Shown: positions 1 through 12,308, numbered from the stretch's first letter. The stretch is DNA of 64,000 bases from Massariosphaeria phaeospora (GCA_011032825.1 JAADJZ010000002.1:2232001-2296000); one strand, 5' to 3'. The notes: generated by a model from the letters alone, not told the origin. Numbers and translations are program-made.

Positions 1-266
1 CAGATTCAAACTCTGTCCATGGAGGTTCTCGCCGCGGTCTTCCCAAAAGAAAGTGGCTCCTGGTGTATGGAGCAAGGATCTCGGATTGCTTTCCATGACT
101 CTGACGGAAAAGGTTGGTGATGGTGGTGAGCATATGCGATCACGAATTCGGTGATTACGAGATACCTAGGTATATAAGCCCCCTTCCACGCCCTTTCAAC
201 GCTTTCTTTTCTTTCACACTCGCAGCTCTACTGCATTCTGTTTAAAGCTTTGCGAATTCCCCTACA

Positions 267-392
267 ATGAGATTCTTATTTTTTGTCGTGCGCGGTGCAA
301 GATCTTCGAGCAATAATCCCAAGACAATGGTAGTGAGTATCTGCAATCTTGGACTACACACATTCTTCAAAACGGTTGACTGCAGGGTATAA
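267..392 (+). other. Candidate micro-ORF of array unit 171 (41 codons)
   Basis: The ATG lies 96 bp after the TATA box at 171. The frame is open for 41 codons and its TAA stop overlaps the next unit's TATA box at 388. The peptide starts MRFLFFVV and has no recognisable domain. The reading frame is not conserved in neighbouring units, so coding potential is doubtful. Confidence 0.2.
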
Positions 393-734
393 ATGAGCCC
401 TTACTCATCGCATCCACTGCTTGCTTCTATACGTTTCACATGTCCCATTGTGACCTCTCTAGAATTCAATATCGGTACTGACCAAGAGAATTCTCGTCAC
501 TTTCTTAGCATTGCCAATGCATCAAGATTCCCGGGCAATGATCTCGGTTGCTCATGCTGAGAATCTGCGTTTCTAAATCGGATGCTCGCCCTCGAGGGTA
601 TTAGCTGTTGCTGTTGTGGTTTCTAAGCAAGGAGTGAGTATATAAGAACCTCTCTTCGCCTTCTACGCTCTCTTGCTTTCTTCTACACCCGCAGTATGTA
701 CTGCTTTTCTCTAAAATACGCAGGTAACGAGGCT

Positions 735-854
735 ATGGAAGTTTTCTTCGCGGTCCAGAAACTTTGGTACATTTCATTCATGGAGAAAGCTTTGGTGTTA
801 CTTAACCGAGGTAATGATGATGATGATGTCATGATAACCCGTGGTCCGAGATAA
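735..854 (+). other. Candidate micro-ORF of array unit 639 (39 codons)
   Basis: The ATG lies 96 bp after the TATA box at 639 and 26 bp after an exact CTCTAAAA box. The first codons (MEVFFAV) resemble the start of the frame at the left edge (MEVLAAV, from position 18), which belongs to a unit whose TATA lies outside the window. This is the only pair where neighbouring units share a few residues. No domain is recognisable. Confidence 0.25.
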
Positions 855-1320
855 GTAACTACGCGCTTGACACCGCCTAACCAACGAGGTAGATAAGCCG
901 TCATTCTCCTAGTTTGCCTAATCTCTTCAATACAATCATCCACTTGATTCTCTGAAATACTTTTAACGAGATTGATGGAAGCTCCCTCCTATCTGAAACA
1001 CGGGTTCAAACGCTACATGGAGCCAGCTCTCGTCTTCTCCTAAACAAACGCGATACAAAAGAGAAGTTTGAGTCTTCTAACTTGCAAAGAAACCTGTAAC
1101 GGACTATGTTGTTTATACGGGTGTCAAAGTAGTGATGCGACGCATTGCTAATCCGCTGTGCACGTGATCTTCGATACGAGCGAGGTATATGAGGTGATTC
1201 GTCTGATCAATAGCGGAGTATAGCCTCAACCTGATCTAGACCTACTGTAGGATAACACTATAAGGTAAACAATAGTTGCCTTTACCCTAAAGGACTTACG
1301 TTACACTTGAACAAGGATGA

Positions 1321-1422
1321 GATGAAAACTGGAGATGAAAACTGGAGATGAAAACTGGAGATGAAAACTGGAGATGAAAACTGGAGATGAAAACTGGAGA
1401 TGAAAACTGGAGATGAAAACTG
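1321..1422 (+). repeat. 13-bp minisatellite, 7.8 copies
   Basis: The unit GATGAAAACTGGA is repeated seven times without a mismatch, followed by an 11-bp partial copy. It sits just upstream of the TATA box at 1436, so it expands the spacer between two units of the larger array. Confidence 0.95.
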
Positions 1423-3221
1423 TAAACGAGCGAGGTATATAAGTCCCTTCTTAAGTCCCTTCTTCTTACTTGGTCTTTTCTATTACTACATACGGCAGCT
1501 CGAAGGCTGTTGCAATCTAAATATTGACGAAATTCGATCGCATGAAGGAATCGCTGGCTCTTTTTCCTCTTGAAAACTTGCGTGGAGCGTGTCATGATGC
1601 GACTCGTTATTGTGTTATTCTTTTTCTCTATTGTCTGCGACTCCGCGAGGTATATAAGCTCCTCCTTCTTGCGTCAATTTGAGTTATTCTGCTCTATACT
1701 ACAAGAGACCAAACTGTTAGATTCTAAAAACGAATGCCGGCATATCCATGGACTTGTGTCCGTTCTCCCGTTTCTTTAAAATATTCAACAGCTCCGTTCC
1801 ATGTTGGGGTGAAGCAGAGCATTACTTCCTAGTTTATCTCAGCCTCACTCTCCCTTGCCGTATGGCGAGGGAGGCGTATAAGTCCCGCTGCTTGCATTAG
1901 TTTCTTCCGCTTTCTTAATTATAACTTGAACCTGTCACGTTTTAAAAGCGAATCTACACCAATTGATGGCATTTTTTTCGTTCTCTCCTCTCGAAAATGT
2001 TCATCAGCGTCCGAAGATGGTGCGCCGTTAGAACCTTCGAATTTATAGACGTTATAGTCATGTTTGGGGATTATGTGTGTACATGTTTTTGGACTTAGGT
2101 GATGAAATCATGTGCTACGTATGTGGTAATGCAGGTCGTCACTGCGTGGTTCTCCTGGGATATACGCAAGGTACATGAGCTCCTAAGCCTTGCTCTATTC
2201 TTTCTTCTCTTCACCACACTGCGGCTTTTAATCCGCAAGCTTTAAAATCGTCACCAATATACTCATGTGGTCCTGTTCGTTTTCTATCATCGAAAGATTA
2301 TTCAAATATTTGTAGGATGTTTTGAGATCGAAACTGCCACCTATGTTGTTAGTGTTTTTCTATCTTTTACGATGGAACAGTGATGTGAGTTTAGTGTCGC
2401 AGAACATCATGTCCTTTCGTTACCTCACGGTTTTACAGTCGTGTTATCCTTTCGTAATAACACTCTAAAATTGGGAACTATGAGGTTGTGAGTCGGAGAT
2501 CCGACAAAACGTTTAGAGAGATGCTTCTGGATCCGGTGATGCACAACATCGAAAGTTCGGCATGATGTTGCTACGAGACCAAATCTTTATCTATTAGATT
2601 CTGTATTACCAAGCCTTTCAACGTATATAAGTACCTCCTCTCTCCCGCCTCTCTTTCTCTAGTTTACACAATGAGTTTGCATGCTCGTCAAAAGGAATGG
2701 CCGCCTGGTGTATGGAACTGGCGCGGACGTTGCGCGGAATAGACTGAGAAGACATGGCAGCAATGAGATTGCAAGTTGGACTTCCGCTAAGATTTCCCAG
2801 GTGTATACTTGAAAACGGTAATAGAGAACATCAGCACGATCGAGAAAACATCACACAGTCGTCCTTCGGACTCCGCGTCAATTTGCAGGTACATAAGCAC
2901 CTTTTACCCTTTCGTCCTTTCTCCTTATCTACATCACGAGCTTACATACTCTCTAAAACAATAAAAAAGCCAATGAATAGGGTTGGAGCAGAAAACCTGC
3001 GAAACTACTTAGGCGATGCAGTAATTTTGACGCGTTTATAAGACATGTTTCGTAATTTGGTGTCGTTGAGCATCGTCGCGGTTACGGCTTCTCCATGGCC
3101 TCTTCCCTGACATCCACAGACCGATTTACAGCACAAGTATAAAGATACATCATATTCCCTTCTCTGCCCTCTCATTCATACGAGCTTACGAGCCCTCTAG
3201 AATCCCTGGCCTACACATGCT

Positions 3222-3386
3222 ATGGAGACTGGAGCGGAAGACCGGCGAGGGAAGAAATCAACTACTTATCTCGACTATAGAGTCGCGTCGCGGTTTGGAG
3301 TTACGAAAATTGGTAATGTTTTACATCACTACGACACACTATGCCTCGAAAACTACTCCTTCGAGGACTACGGCATGGGTATATAG
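3222..3386 (+). other. Candidate micro-ORF of array unit 3138 (54 codons)
   Basis: The ATG lies 84 bp after the TATA box at 3138. The frame is open for 54 codons and its TAG stop falls inside the next unit's TATA box at 3380. No family is recognisable and no equivalent frame exists in adjacent units. Confidence 0.2.
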
Positions 3387-4300
3387 ATGCCTCCTGCGCT
3401 TACTCTCCGTCCTCTCTTTTACACTGTGGAAGTTCGACTCCGCTATAGAAAACATAGCAGAAGTGTGTTATGGGGATTGGAGTGTTGGTCCCAGAAAACA
3501 ACATGGAAAATAAGAAAGAAGAGGAAGATGACATGCATGATCGCATAGTCCGAGTCTGGATCGATGCGGCAATGCTATCGGGTTAGTGACGTAGAGCATC
3601 ATAAAACCTAGCGGGCCCTAAACTAGTCTTGTTCGGTCCTTCGTATATAAGCACTCTTGCCTTCCCTCTCTGTCTATTTCTACAGTCCGCAAGCCAGGAT
3701 CGACCCCTAAACTGACCTTATTCAAGCGCATAGAGATTGGAATAGAAGTTTTCCAAAAGCAATCAGATAGAGCTATGGCAACACAAATTATACAATCCGA
3801 GTTCCCAATGAACGATATTTCGTTTGATGCTAAGAGGCATTATCTCTAGTTCTGCAGCTCTCTAGTACTCTGTCGTCTTTTAGCCACGTACGGACCACAT
3901 AAGCACCCCAAACGACTCTTGTCTTCTTCTCTTTACAACCCCAAAGTAGGTCTTACCTGTCTCTAAAAAACCTCATGGGAAGATCTGGTGCGAGCGACGT
4001 TTTTGATTAAAACATCGGATATCTTCATGGGTTGATTCTAAACCGATACTCAAAATCCCATGGGTATTTGTAGCATGGTGGAGGAAGTGAAGTCAATCGT
4101 CTAGCTCGTATCTACTATTCCAGCACAACCCATACAGCTTACCATCACGCATAGGCGGAATCTTTTAACAAAACTATTATGCGTATAAAGATCCCGCACT
4201 CGTCAGCCTCCTCCGTCTTTACCTCGCTTTTACCACCTCAGCTACTCCACTCTCTAAAAACCTTGAGGCAGAGCAACATGTGACCGGAATCACTGTGGGC

Positions 4301-4927
4301 AAGAAACAAGAAAATATAAAGAATATGAACTCATGAAATGCTGGTCGCCGTGAACAAATTATCAAAGTTCACGTACCATAGAGCAATCAGATTCAGTAGA
4401 CGTACGATGCGAGACCAATAAAATCACACCATGTTTGGAGCATGTGTGAGTGCGCGTGCGTCCGTGTCTGCAAAAAAAAAAATCAACCGCCAGAACCATG
4501 AGAGGAATTATCAGCAAACGCTGCTGCGTGAAAAAAACTCTTACAAAACCATGTTCAAGAGGCTTCGTGCTTTACAACATGCAGTTTGCTGAAGACGGAC
4601 AACGCTGGGTTCGAAAACTTTCTATGGGGGATCGTGTTGGGGTGCTGGAGTCTGCATGGATCAGTTGAGTTGCTGGTGATCATCACCAATGGAAGATTGT
4701 ACCCTATCACCACCCACTGATGCGGGGAAATGGGGATAGTTGCTATGCGTGTACTAAGTGGCCAGATACCGACCGAACGTAGTTGAAAGGGTCGAGGGAG
4801 GGTAGAAGAAGTGTGCCTGCCGTGGGAGGCCGCGTGAGCAGATTATTTGATTCGGCATTCAGAAGTCTGAATTTCTTTATCGGAGCCCCTCCGCCACCTA
4901 CACCGTCTGCATTCGTGCACGTCCAGC
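4301..4927. other. Intergenic region without recognisable gene
   Basis: This stretch lies between the last array unit and the 3' end of the oligopeptide transporter gene. Short open frames are present but show no family resemblance. Its right part is expected to hold the transporter's 3' untranslated region. Confidence 0.5.
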
Positions 4928-7322
4928 CTAGTCACCCAACGCAAAACATCTCTCGACACTTTCCTCATTATTGCCCCACCAATGCGGCATCGAGATGACT
5001 TTGCCACTCGAAAAGATGATGAACATGAGCAACATGGCAATATTGAAGCCCGCGTCTAGTGCCGCCGCGACAAGATAATTGTACCTCTTCCACGTCTCGA
5101 ACCTGCGATTGTAGAACCAGTACATGCATATATAGCCCACAATGATCCGCGAGAGGTAGCCGGTGCTGAGGTTGCCATAGAACTGAGCGACGCCGGCGCC
5201 GAAGATCGTTACGTTCCAGAGCTCGAATCTGAGTCTCGACTTGGGGAAGGCGCGGTGCAGAGCATAGATGATAACAGGGCTCGCGGCGCCGTAGAGAAAG
5301 GCGAACGGAAGGGGCTTGTACATGTGCTGGGCGAAGAGCCGGTGTGGACCGATGAGGACGTACTGAACACCCATGCTGTTGTAGTTTGCGAGTGCCTGCC
5401 CCGTCCATTGATTTAGGGGGTCTTTCTTGTCACCGAGGAGGTATTCGCCTTTGGACTTAAGCACCCACTGAATGACACCATAGTTGATGGGTACTCCGAT
5501 CAATTCGCCGAAAATCTGACTGAAGAAGATTGCCCGCGGTGGTACATGCATGTAGTGACCTATTTTCTGATCCTGAAGCATATACTGGGCGCGGTACCAG
5601 ATATCACCAGCGATGGCGCCATACGCATTGGCGCCGGCGGGGTGCCTATGTCCACTTCCGGCATTCACCATGAAGCCGTACAAGAGCTCGTTGAAGGAGC
5701 CAATGGCAACCTGAAAAGCCGAGAAGGAATACAGCCAGCTAAAAGGGAAGATCATAATCCCGGACGACAGGAGTGCAATGAAGAACGTCCAGACCGGGAT
5801 GAAGAAGTAGCCTGTGGCGAGTATAGTGATGATAATGACGAAAGAGACAACAAAGAGTGCGACGTACCACCAGAGAGGGACTTCTGGATACGCGCGCATG
5901 AGGACATTCAATCGGTCGGTGTAGTAGTGATTGATACTGTCTTGGCCCTTATCCCTCGCACGAGACCGCAGTTTCTGGATCGTGGCCTTGATCTGGGAGT
6001 AACCGAAGAGAGCCATCCAGGTCAGGGCGCTGATATAAGATGCGTAGTCAAAGAAGAGAGCCCAGATTGCCTGTGTGCCCATGTATACAGGGCCGAGTTC
6101 CTGGTAGGCGGTTTCATTGAACTTTAAATCTGGTGTAATGAGTCGAGTGGCCGGATACTTCGTTCCGTTCTCGAGGAAGACTCGATTTGACATGAGCGCA
6201 TGTTTGTATTCGCCAAGATTGCCCCATTGGGCCGCCGGGAGCAGTATCCAGGAATTGAACACAAACGCCACGAACAGGACCACAGACGTCCAGAACGGAA
6301 CGATCATCGGGCTTGCTAGATTCTGGTTGGAAATGTTGGCCCAATCCAAGGAAAGGTTCAAGAAGCCCATACCGCCGATGCCGGCACCGATGAAGTTCGC
6401 CACAGGGTTGCGGGGTGCAACCCAGCAGAGCAAGGAGAGTGAGCTCAGGAAAGGGAATACAAATTCAGGTAGAAACTGCCACAGGACGATAAAGATGAAT
6501 GTCCCAAAGAACACGTATTTCTGTTTCCTGGCGATCCACGAGTCTCGTGCTGACTTTCTCATCGTCTCGAAAACAGCAGTTTGCATCAAGGAGTATGGCC
6601 AGGTATAAATCGGGTCGTAGAGCAGAAATTGCCGGGCCAAGGCTGCCATTGCGTAGCCAATGTAGACAATTGCCCACATGAAAAAGAGAGATGCTGCTGC
6701 TGGAATCGGGGTATCATAGTAGAGTTGGGCCAAAGAGATGGGACCCCAAGCCGCATTTGAAGTTGCACCAGACGCAGCAGTTACCGTAACAAGCACATTC
6801 TCTGTAGTGAAAATCAGATTACGCCCTTCAGTGTTTCACACCACATACCCTTTACGTGCCACGGGCCCGGGTTGAGGCTGAAGCTAAACTTCGTGAGAGG
6901 AATACGGACGGTCTTTTTTGGCAAGATCTCAGCAAACCAGTAGCCAACATAGTGAGAGGCTGCAGCATGTCAGTCACCGCACAGGTATGGATGCATGGTC
7001 TCTTACCTATCTGGACAAAAAGTACCGGGTACACTGCGGAAGTCGTACGGTAGGATCCCATCTGAAATAGAATCGCCCCTGGAGGGACGAAGATGAAGCA
7101 GAGGAGGAAGTATCGAAAGGTCAGTGTTGGTGCATTCGGATCATCTTCAAGACTTGCAATGTTGCGAACAATCTTCGGCAACTCTCGAACATCGTCAGGG
7201 AGATCGGCATCGTCTTCGGCGTTAAGCTGGGGGGTAGGGCTGGACTCGTTGATATCGTGTTTTTCCGCGGTACGACCACGACTCGCAGGATCGGATATCT
7301 CAAAGTCTTTTGTTGCAGCCAT
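4928..7322 (-). CDS. OPT-family oligopeptide transporter (ISP4-like)
   Basis: This is a proton-coupled importer of small peptides or peptide-like compounds at the plasma membrane. Three exons are read on the minus strand: 7322-7007, 6959-6849 and 6801-4928, with introns of 47 nt each. The joined protein is 766 residues, a normal OPT length. About 110 acidic, disordered residues are followed by a hydrophobic body with many membrane helices. OPT hallmarks visible are NPVANFIG, the block AGANAYGAIAGDIWYRAQYM, and PWHVKENVLV spanning the last splice. The start at 7322 (MAATKDFEIS) was chosen because the upstream frame looks like non-coding leader; in-frame ATGs further upstream are possible. Subfamily and substrate cannot be told from sequence. 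The gene converges with nothing on its left and is divergent to SMC2 on its right. Confidence 0.92.
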
Positions 7323-8367
7323 GATGCCGGTCTTAGTCTCTGGTGTTACGCCTTCGGAGGGAGCTGTAGTGTCCTGTCTGGAGGATCGGTGTCGTAGTCT
7401 ACTAACGAACGAAACAAATGACGCCATGTCATTGATTATCCCGGCGAGAAGGGAAGTCAGCCAGGACGATGGAGAAGAGTGAGGGCCTCCGTCGAAAATA
7501 TAGAGTGCAGGGCCGTTCATTGAAGTACTGCTTGTAAGGTCGCCTCGAATGCGCCACCGACCCTTGCAATTGCGCAAGCCTTTGTGAGAAGCACTATAGA
7601 GACGTTGCTGCGATTGGCAAGCGGGTGAATTGGTAGCTGCCTCTTTCGTGCACAACCCCTACACCCCGCTGCACAAGCCCACCCAACCTGCAGGACAAGC
7701 CTCTGGGGGCGAGGCTTGTAAAAGCTTGAAGAGCTTATCCGACAGGAAGTGGAGAAGTCTCGTCTGTTCGACACGAAGTTGTCGTGGAGTCTTGAACCGT
7801 GAAGTGACCTGGTTTGGGTCGTTGAGATTAGCTTTTTCGGCAATTGCACAATCGTGCCCTGCCTTTCGCCATATGGCCATCCGTGAAGTTGCCGTGGCAT
7901 GCAGGCCCATCCTCAGTAAGCCTGATAAATGAAGCAGGGACAGCGAGCGATCGACTGGTGCGCGTGCAATAGACCGGGTCTGAGGCATCTGGACCATGTC
8001 TTGAGCGCTAGATCCATGATAGGGAAATGGGCAAGCCGTTGTTAGGCTTGCGAAAGGGTTCTAGGAGGATGCAGGATACGACTCGTAATGGGTCTCACTT
8101 GTGGGTCTCCAACCAGAGCCGACATAGCTGCGACATGAATGCTGATGGATGGTTCACAGTGGGATGCGCCCGTGTGATGGGTTGTCGAAAGTGTACGCAG
8201 TTACGCAGTTGCAGTTGAGTCGTGAGAGCGAGATGCGGGGCGCCCCGGGGCCGGGAATGGCTACGGCACGTGAAAACGCGGTGCTGAGTCAGCCACTTGC
8301 ACTTGGCATTAGCGAGGGGAGCCAAAACAAACACCGGCAATGGACAACAACACCACTTGCCGCCGCC
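7323..8367. promoter_or_regulatory. Divergent intergenic region between OPT transporter and SMC2
   Basis: About 1.04 kb separates two divergent start codons, so both promoters and both leaders must lie here. I see no strong TATA box or repeated motif. Open frames on both strands have no recognisable product. Confidence 0.4.
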
Positions 8368-11300
8368 ATGAAGGTCGTCGAGGTCGTTATAGATGTGGGT
8401 CTGTGAATACAACTGACGCGTCCGAGTCTAACATGTGCACAGGGCTTTAAGTCGTACGCCGTCCGCACCGTCATCTCCGGCTGGTTTGTTTACCTTCATG
8501 AGCGCGGTCGCGAACGCACCGCAACTCACTTACACTCCACAGGGACGAGAGCTTCAACTCAATCACCGGACTGAACGGGTCTGGCAAGTCGAATATCTTG
8601 GACGCAATATGTTTCGTGCTCGGCATCACGAACATGAGCACTGTCCGCGCTCAGAATCTGCAGGTAGGGCAAAGGCGCGAGCTGGCGTCGAGTCCGGCTG
8701 ACAAGTTCTCTTCAGGACCTCATATACAAGCGCGGCCAGGCCGGAGTCACCAAAGCGAGCGTCACCATCGTGTTCGATAATCGCGACAAGACGAAGAGCC
8801 CGATCGGTTTCGAAGACAGCACGCAGATCTCGGTCATGCGACAGATCGTGCTGGGTGGGACAAGCAAATACCTCATCAATGGCCACCGCGCACAACAGCA
8901 GACGGTGCAGAACCTATTCCAATCCGTGCAGCTCAACATCAACAATCCCAACTTCCTCATCATGCAGGGTCGGATTACGAAGGTGCTGAACATGAAGGCT
9001 GTGGAGATTTTGGCCATGATCGAGGAGGCTGCTGGCACTCGCATGTTTGAGGACCGGCGCGACAAGGCTTTCAAAACCATGGCGAAGAAGGAGATGAAAG
9101 TCCAGGAGCTGGCCGAGCTTCTGCGGGACGAGATCGACCCGAAGCTGGAGAAACTGCGGCAAGAAAAGCGCGCTTTCCTGGACTTCCAGCAGACGCAGAG
9201 CGACCTCGAGCGACTGACCCGACTCGTGGTGGCGTACGACTATATACGATACAAGGAGAAGCTACGGCAGTCTGCAGACGATCTCGAAGCAAAGAAGCAA
9301 AGAACGAAAGGCCTGGAAGCCTCGGCCGTGCGCATGAAGAAAGAGATTGAGTTTTTAGAAGAGGATATCAAGAAGGTCAAAACCACGCGAGAGAAGGAAC
9401 TCCGGAAGGGCGGCAAGTTCCAGGCCCTAGAGGAAGAGGTCAAGACACATTCGCACGAAGTTGTTCGGTTGACAACAGCGTTCGACTTAGCACACACCAG
9501 CTTAACCGAAGAGACTGACCGAGAACGGGAGATCGAGAGAAGTGTCCAGGAACTCGAAAAGCAGCTCAAGGACAAGACGGCATTTTACGAAAAGATGCAA
9601 GAGAAACACAAGACCGCGCATGATGAGTTCGCCAGGCAGACCGAGGACGTGGAGAAGAAGGAAGAGCTCTTGCAGACACTGCAGACGGGTGTTGCTTCGA
9701 AGGAGGGCCAGGAAAGCGGTTACCAGGGTCAACTGCATGATGCTAGGAATCGAGCCAGTGCTGCCGCCACCGAACAGGAGCAGAACAAGCTGAAGATTGC
9801 CCACCTCGAAAAGCAGATCAAAGAGGATGAGCCCAAAGCAAAGAAGGCGACGGTGCAGAACTCTGGTCTCCTGAAAGATCTTGAAGCGTTGAAGACCCAA
9901 GCAAAGAAGCTTGAAGCCGAGCTCAGCAAGATGGGGTTTGAGCCTGGCAAAGAATCGGACTTGTACCAACAGGAAACAGATCTGCAAAACCAGATCCGAG
10001 AACTTAGGCAACAAGCGGATGGTATGAAGCGGAGAGTCGCGAACATTGATTTCAGTTACAACGACCCATCACCTCACTTCGATCGCTCGCGGGTCAAAGG
10101 ATTGGTTGCTCAACTCTTCACATTGGAAAAAGCACATACTCGCGCTGGCACAGCATTGGAAATCTGCGCTGGGGGCCGCCTTTATAATGTCGTTGTCGAT
10201 ACCGCCGAGACGGGTACGCAGCTACTCCAGAATGGTAAACTTAAAAAGCGTGTCACAATCATTCCGCTTAACAAGATCTCCGACTTCAAGGTTTCCGCAG
10301 CGAAGATGGGTGCCGTACAGAAAATCGCACCAGGCAAAGCCGATTTAGCCCTGTCATTAATTGGATACGATGACACGGTTTCTGCGGCCATGAACTTTGT
10401 CTTTGGGTCGACACTTGTGTGTGAAGATGCCGAGACCGCAAAGCGAGTTACTTTCGATCCCTCTGTTCACATGAAAAGTGTTACTCTAGAGGGAGATGTG
10501 TACGATCCATCCGGAACATTGTCAGGTGGTTCAGCACCTCATTCTAGTGGAGTACTCGTCACGCTGCAGCAGCTCAACGAACTTAATAGGGAACTTCAGT
10601 CGCGCGAGAAAGAACTCGTATCGCTCCAAGCTACAATGGCTAGAGAAAAGAAAAAACTGGATGCGACACGCCAGACGAAGCAAGAGTTGGACCTCAAGAC
10701 GCATGAGATCAAGCTCACAGAAGAGCAGATCAGTGGTAATTCATCATCCTCGGTATGTTCATTGTATACTAACATTAGCTATGCTGACTTGTGAAGATTA
10801 TCCAAGCCGTGGAGGAGATGAAGCAGAGCGTCACGCAACTTAAAGAGGACGTAATGACTGCGAAAATAAGGCAAGATGAGGCGCAGAAAGACATCAAACA
10901 TATCGAGCGCGACATGAACGAGTTCAATGACAACAAAGACAGCAAACTTGCCGAGCTCCAATCATCGTTGGAGAAGTTGAAGAAGACATTGAGCAAAACC
11001 AGTGCGTCACTCAAGCCACTTCAAGCCGAACTGAGAGAAGCGATGGTCGAGTCACAGCAATGCAGTGGCGATCTCACCGCAGCCAACGAGCAGCTAGAGG
11101 ACATCCGGACCACGCTCAAAGCCCAGCAGGAGGAGATTGACGCTCTGACTGCTAAGCAAGCTGGGGCTAAAGTAAATTATCCTCGTGGGGCATTGATCAT
11201 GGCTAACATTGCATAGGACGCTCATGATCTGGCCCAAGCTAATCTTGCCGATGAACAAGCGAAGCTCACCGGATTTGACGATGAGCTGCGTGCACTAGAG

Positions 11301-12206
11301 GAAGCCGTCCGTTCGAAGAACTCCCTCATCGCCGAGGAAGGTCTCGAGCAGCAGAAGCTTGGCCACGAGATTGAGCGATTTCACAAGGAGCGCGATGCCT
11401 CTACTAGTAACTTGAAAGCTCTAGAGAGTGAACACGAGTGGATCGCGGATGAAAGCGAACTCTTTGGACGAGCGGGGACGCCATATGACTTTAGAGGGCA
11501 AAATATGTCCGACTGCAAGGCCAGGCGCAAGAACATGCAGGAACGCTTCCAGGGAATGAAGAACAAGATCAATCCCAAAGTCATGGCCATGATCGACAGT
11601 GTCGAAAAGAAAGAAGCCAGCCTGAAGAGGAACATGGCGACCGTGGTAAAGGACAAGAAGAAGATTGAGGAGACGATTGTGAAACTCGACGAGTACAAAA
11701 AGGAAGCCTTGCACAAGACATGGACAAAGGTTAATGGGGACTTTGGACAGATCTTCAACGAGATCCTGCCCGGCAGCTTCGCCAAGCTCGAGCCTCCAGA
11801 AGGCAAGACGATCGCGGATGGTCTTGAAGTAAGAGTGATGCTGGGCAAGGTCTGGAAGCAGTCTTTGACCGAGCTGAGCGGTGGTCAACGGTCTGTCTCC
11901 CGGCACCTTTTACACTTATCGCTGTCGCTAATATTGTCTAGTTCGTTGATTGCCCTCTCGCTCATCATGGCGCTGCTACAATTCAAGCCTGCGCCTATGT
12001 ACATCTTGGACGAGGTTGACGCTGCGCTTGATCCATCGCACACGCAGAACATTGGTCGCCTGATCAAGATGAGATTTAAGGGTTCACAGTTCATCGTAGT
12101 CAGTTTGAAGGATGGCATGTTCGAGAACGCCAATCGCATTTTCCGGACAAGGTTTGTCGACGGCACGAGTATCGTGCAGGCCTTGACTGCCGCAGATATG
12201 AGATGA
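8368..12206 (+). CDS. SMC2: Condensin subunit SMC2 (Cut14-like)
   Basis: SMC2 pairs with SMC4 as the ATPase core of condensin, which compacts chromosomes for mitosis. Seven exons are read: 8368-8394, 8443-8483, 8543-8663, 8716-10752, 10797-11171, 11217-11890 and 11942-12206. All phases agree and give 1,179 residues, the usual length. The N-terminal ATPase half has [15 protein letters not shown] and the Walker A motif GLNGSGKSN at about residue 32. Long coiled coils flank a hinge near residues 500-670. The C-terminal half has the signature LSGGQRS, split by the last intron, and the Walker B segment [12 protein letters not shown]. The next residues are PSHTQN; I recall L rather than P as usual in SMC2. 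Most introns lie close to the 5' end, as is common in this gene. Nearby genes are unrelated. Confidence 0.97.
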
Positions 12207-12281
12207 CGTAGCTGTGTCGCCCGTGTCAAGCTGCGTTATTGGGATTCGGTGTTGTATATGCCTTAGGGTTGGATCAAGGCT

Positions 12282-12308
12282 GTATGGACGGTATGGACGG
12301 TATGGAGG
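12282..12308 (+). repeat. 9-bp tandem repeat, 3 copies
   Basis: GTATGGACG occurs twice and GTATGGAGG once in direct succession, 76 bp after the SMC2 stop codon. It sits in the probable 3' untranslated region. The surrounding 12207-12683 stretch has no recognisable gene. Confidence 0.8.

Larger units (their letters stand above)
1..4300 (+). repeat. Degenerate tandem array of ~17 promoter-like units of about 250 bp
   Basis: Units start with a TATA-like box at 171, 388, 639, 890, 1186, 1436, 1651, 1876, 2172, 2624, 2890, 3138, 3380, 3644, 3896 and 4184. One more unit near 2400 has lost the TATA but keeps the downstream box at 2463. Start-to-start spacing is 215-296 bp, mean about 250. Inside a unit the order is TATATAAG or a variant, a C/T-rich tract of 40-50 bp, then CTCTAAAA or a variant about 60-70 bp after the TATA. 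Exact copies of that box lie at 709, 2463, 2951, 3961 and 4252. An ATG follows 79-106 bp after the TATA in 13 units. Some units carry a later GTGNCGNAGANCATC-like box (2394, 3060, 3586). Sequence outside these boxes has drifted almost beyond recognition. The array runs off the left edge. Unit order is observed; a promoter function is inferred. Confidence 0.75.

Noticed and set aside
1321..1422. CRISPR-like repeats
   Set aside because: The 13-bp units are directly adjacent without spacers, and the organism is a fungus.
1296..1595. Minus-strand open frame of 99 codons
   Set aside because: Its repeated PVFISSFHLQFSS segments are only the translation of the 13-bp minisatellite.
1..4300. tRNA or 5S rRNA array as explanation of the left-edge repeats
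   Set aside because: No A/B-box pairs, cloverleaf or T-run terminators recur with the period. One GGGTTCAAACGC near 1002 resembles a B box but stands alone.
5546..6608. Long plus-strand open frames across the OPT gene
   Set aside because: They are antisense to a well-conserved transporter coding sequence and show no family features.
9502..10014. Minus-strand Leu/Phe-rich frame inside SMC2
   Set aside because: It is the complement of coiled-coil codons rich in Lys and Glu; no independent gene is needed.
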